Assembly (NCBI GenBank): GCA_026874595.1
Contig: CM049320.1
Span: 27,257,214 to 27,321,213 of the forward strand
Source of the DNA: Sipunculus nudus
Lineage: Eukaryota > Annelida > Sipuncula > Golfingiida > Sipunculidae
Length of the DNA: 64,000 bases
Direction of reading: 5' to 3'
The notes beneath the pieces were generated by a model that was not told the origin of the DNA, made no database searches, and saw nothing but the letters and a program-made list of their open reading frames with translations. A program made the position numbers and the translations under genes. Positions 61,274 to 64,000 of the stretch are shown here, one piece after another (positions within the stretch are counted from its first letter, which is position 1; every line of letters starts with the position of its first letter).

Positions 61274-62629
61274 GCGGATTCGGTCGGGTGGGACGTCGTG
61301 ATGTAAGTGCAAGAGAACCGAGAACCGGATTCTGGGCGTTCTCCTTCTCGCTCCATTTACCTCCGTTTATTATAGTGTGCCTACCCGCTTGCTAGGCGGC
61401 TTATAAATAGGTTAAAAATGCATAAAAGTTATTATTAACTGTTTATTAATATATGACAAATCATGAATAATTAACAATGTTTTAACCATAATATGGCAAA
61501 AATATTACATTACACATAGCAGATCAGTCACAACCTGATTATTTGTTCTTTAAAAATATATTCTTATTTAAAATCGCATGCAGATTTTGAAAAAAAAGAT
61601 ATCTCACTCGAAACGAAATGCACCTGTTCAGAGATTTCGACAGGAATTAGCTCATGAGTATAGCTTCAGATTTAGTCATCCGTTCATGTCGACCAACCCA
61701 TAGTGGCTGAGGCCCAGCCTGGAAATTTGCTCGATATTAATATATATATTTTTAAAAAATACACGGTCCGGTCCTGGTTCAATCGTACAGGAGGCAATCG
61801 GTACTGAGGATCGATCTTTCCAAGGGATCCGACCAGTTCATTCAATAATGAAGTAAAATTATTTTTTTCGAATAAAATTAACTAAAAACCCTCCCCCATG
61901 TAGGTCCTGAAAATTAAGTGAGAAATGAATGTCAGAACCAGCTTGAAAATCTTGCTAACTACAAAACATAATCACATTATAAGGGTTAAGTTCGAAATGT
62001 TTATTCTTTTGTATATTCTTTTGTATTATGCCTGCGAGGCAACCTCATATGGTAACACATACATTGAATCCGGATTCTTATCACAAGCTATAAGGTTATA
62101 TTTTAGATATATTATATACAACCAACCAAACATTTTTTTGTACAGAAATAGTCCAGGTTGACATTTTTCTTGTATGCTAATTGTCAATGCTATATGAGAT
62201 ATATACAGTAAAATAAAGAACACGTTGTATGTCAAATAGCTCCAGAGTAAAACCTGATTAGATAATATTATGTAAACATTTGGCTAATCGGATATGTGTT
62301 AGTACTACTTAACACTGAATTTTGGAATATATAGGAATTTCATGTTAACATCTTAAACGCTTTTTAAGGATCGAAGTTTAGCTAGTAAAAAGATACCAGT
62401 GTATGTTAGCTAAAATCAATTCATAAATATGTAAAATTTCAGGTGATAAATGTTAAAAAAAAAATTATATAAAAAAATAGGATTAACAGAAATCTTAAGG
62501 TTAAATCTGTTCAAGTATTTAATTCATTATACTATTCTATTGTGAAGCAATATGTTTTCCACACTTGCCTATTTTTTACTTTTGCTATAATCAGTGATAA
62601 CAATAAACCAGACCTCCTCAACGAGAATG
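61271..62629. other. Non-coding stretch with no supported gene
   Basis: AT-rich sequence with only short frames. A hydrophobic frame on the plus strand (about 61925-62161) has no support. Duplicated 3' flank of the acyltransferase-like gene begins at about 62630. Confidence 0.45.
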
Positions 62630-62996
62630 CGCACTTTCCATAATGGTCGTCTCAAGGTTCGGATCCAATTGTCCGGCATCACAGATTATGTTCAATGAAA
62701 TCAAATAGAAACTAGAAACTCAGAACCTAACCTTACCTGTGGAGATATGGCATGATGGTCCTGGGAATTTTCTAAGATACAACAGAATAATCCATTTTAG
62801 GATTTTCAGGATCGCGACTGTGATTGGAGAGGTCTATTCCAACGTACTTTCTTTGTTCTCAATTTTTTTAAAATCATTTATGTGGTAGATATACACAGAG
62901 ATATACTCTCTGGGCCTATCTGCCAAAATCTGTCCTAGCGATTTATCATAAAGTTTCAAATTAGAGGTTAAATTGGAATTATCTTCACAAAAGTTA
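62630..62996 (-). repeat. 3' flank of acyltransferase copy 2, shared with copy 1
   Basis: It matches 42795-43165 (for example ACAGATTATGTTCAATGAAAT and CTGTCCTAGCGATTTATCA) with small indels and substitutions. Confidence 0.75.
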
Positions 62997-64000
62997 TCAG
63001 GCGGCGTCACAAAACATTTCAAGCACAGTTTGCAAGTGATTAAGGTAAGCGCTCACAACTGTGCGGCTGTTTCTGCTTTTATTGTACACACAATTCCACA
63101 TCAGACAGTCATTGATTGTCACAACCGCACTGAAGAAAGGGTTACTTTCCATTGAAGTCAGGCCCGTCACGTAAAAGTAATGTTCCTGAAGATTGATGGG
63201 TTCCGTATCATCAGCTTTTTTTTTGATTTCTCCGGTATGGCAGTAGCCAAGGTTGCTTAGACAACACGTGATGCCACCGAAGCCTTTAAGGTAGGAATCT
63301 ATATCGCATTCTTGTACATTTCTTGTCATTCCAAAAGCCGAAGAGGCTTGCAGGTCTCCCAGATGCAGTTTCGTTTCTTCATAGATCTGCTTGCAAATAT
63401 CCAAAATTCTTCCTGGGTAAAGTCATGTCTCTTTTGGAAACTGCAGAGTGCAGCATCGACATATACCCCGAGAGGCGGAGGGGAAGGGAGTTTCAGGTAC
63501 TTTCGTAGATCTATTACCCATGCAGTACTGAAGCCGTTTGGTAGATCTATTTTAAAATGTGTTGCTGTTTTACTGATTGCAGCTGCACTTGCTGCTAACA
63601 ATACACTATTTACTGTAACCATATGGTTCTTGGCTGCTTTAATTATATCCCTGGTGGCGTCTTCAGTGAACACGACCGGATGACAGGCACTGCCACCTGG
63701 CAGAGGCCGTTTCTTATCCTCCGGCAACCTCCAATCTATCCTTTCAGGACCTCCCCAGAGCAGTTTCCTGATTTTAGAAGTCACTTTAGACCATAAAGTT
63801 TCATACCAAGGCTCCGCCAAAACGGGCCGAAGTTGATTTGAATACTCTTCAACCGGAAGGCACATAGGAACAAATGGAATCACGTCCTCGGTACATTGTC
63901 CATGAACCACAGCGGATAATACAGGAAGAAACTGTTGAGACATCAAATCCAATCCACTTTTCCCATCCACTATAGAATGGAGCATTTTAAAGATGATCAC
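62997..64000 (-). pseudogene. Second condensation-domain acyltransferase-like copy, frameshifted and cut by the window edge
   Basis: It is a close paralogue of 43166-44620. The first open part (64000-63326) holds KMLHSIVDGKSG with the HxxxDG site, and NGFSTAW..LRKYLKLP. The rest (63404-62997) holds LSNLG and ends MFCDAA like copy 1. The two parts are in different frames: where copy 1 reads TGCAAAACATCC, this copy reads TGCAAATATCC, one base shorter, at about 63395-63400. The break lies about 135 codons before the stop. No other lesion is seen, so it is either a recent pseudogene or an assembly or base-call error. The N-terminal third lies beyond the window. Confidence 0.8.

Overview
This is a 64 kb piece of animal nuclear DNA. 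It is AT-rich, has intron-bearing genes with GT..AG junctions, long (TA)n microsatellites, and a very dense set of dispersed repeats. The repeat heads that begin with GCTCAGCTGAC and continue into TGTCCGTC-rich sequence, the TATGCCCC..GGGGGCAT elements, and the tandem acyltransferase-like genes all suggest a bivalve mollusc, probably a clam-type (heterodont) species. That assignment rests on recognising repeat style, not on a search. I see no rRNA, tRNA, CRISPR or bacterial gene.

Layout. (1) 1-7.1 kb is repeat-rich and has no gene I can support. (2) 7.1-32.1 kb, plus strand: one gene of eight coding exons, joined in phase, encodes a multi-pass membrane protein of 336 residues that I do not recognise. 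About 96% of its span is intron, and the introns have been filled by repeats: a 74-79 bp minisatellite carrying GGGTTAGGGTTAG, three copies of a 2.4 kb element (family A), a 335 bp-unit array (family B) and others. (3) 32.1-42.6 kb holds no supported gene; it has (TA)n tracts, a fourth family A copy and a small TIR element. (4) 43.2-44.6 kb, minus strand: an intact terminal coding exon of a condensation-domain (CoA-dependent acyltransferase superfamily) protein with HSIVDG and LSNVG motifs. (5) 47.0-54.0 kb, minus strand: a complete LTR retrotransposon with 673/672 bp LTRs, a 4 bp target duplication, a tRNA-Pro-like primer site and the order Gag-PR-INT-RT-RNase H. Integrase lies before reverse transcriptase in a Ty3/Gypsy-type element, and the capsid end resembles a SCAN domain. 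This is the Gmr1-like arrangement. Two small lesions break its reading frame. (6) 55.4-61.0 kb, minus orientation: a 5.6 kb family B array with a higher-order period of about 1.0-1.1 kb. (7) 63.0-64.0 kb and beyond, minus strand: a second acyltransferase-like copy with a one-base frame break.

How the parts relate. The two acyltransferase-like copies and their shared 3' flanks form a tandem duplication. The retrotransposon entered between them; its LTRs differ by under about 1%, so it looks younger than the gene duplication. Families A and B share their ends (GCTCAGCTGAC at the head, CAGCTGAGCGTCATGACCCATGGGTCACTT at the tail) around unrelated interiors. Those interiors carry many copies of short motifs that resemble nuclear-receptor half-sites (AGGTCA) and a CTCF-like core (AGGTGGCGC). 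The most unusual items are the Gmr1-like/SCAN-like element, a perfect 98 bp palindrome 38 bp from its target site, and the motif-loaded repeat arrays.
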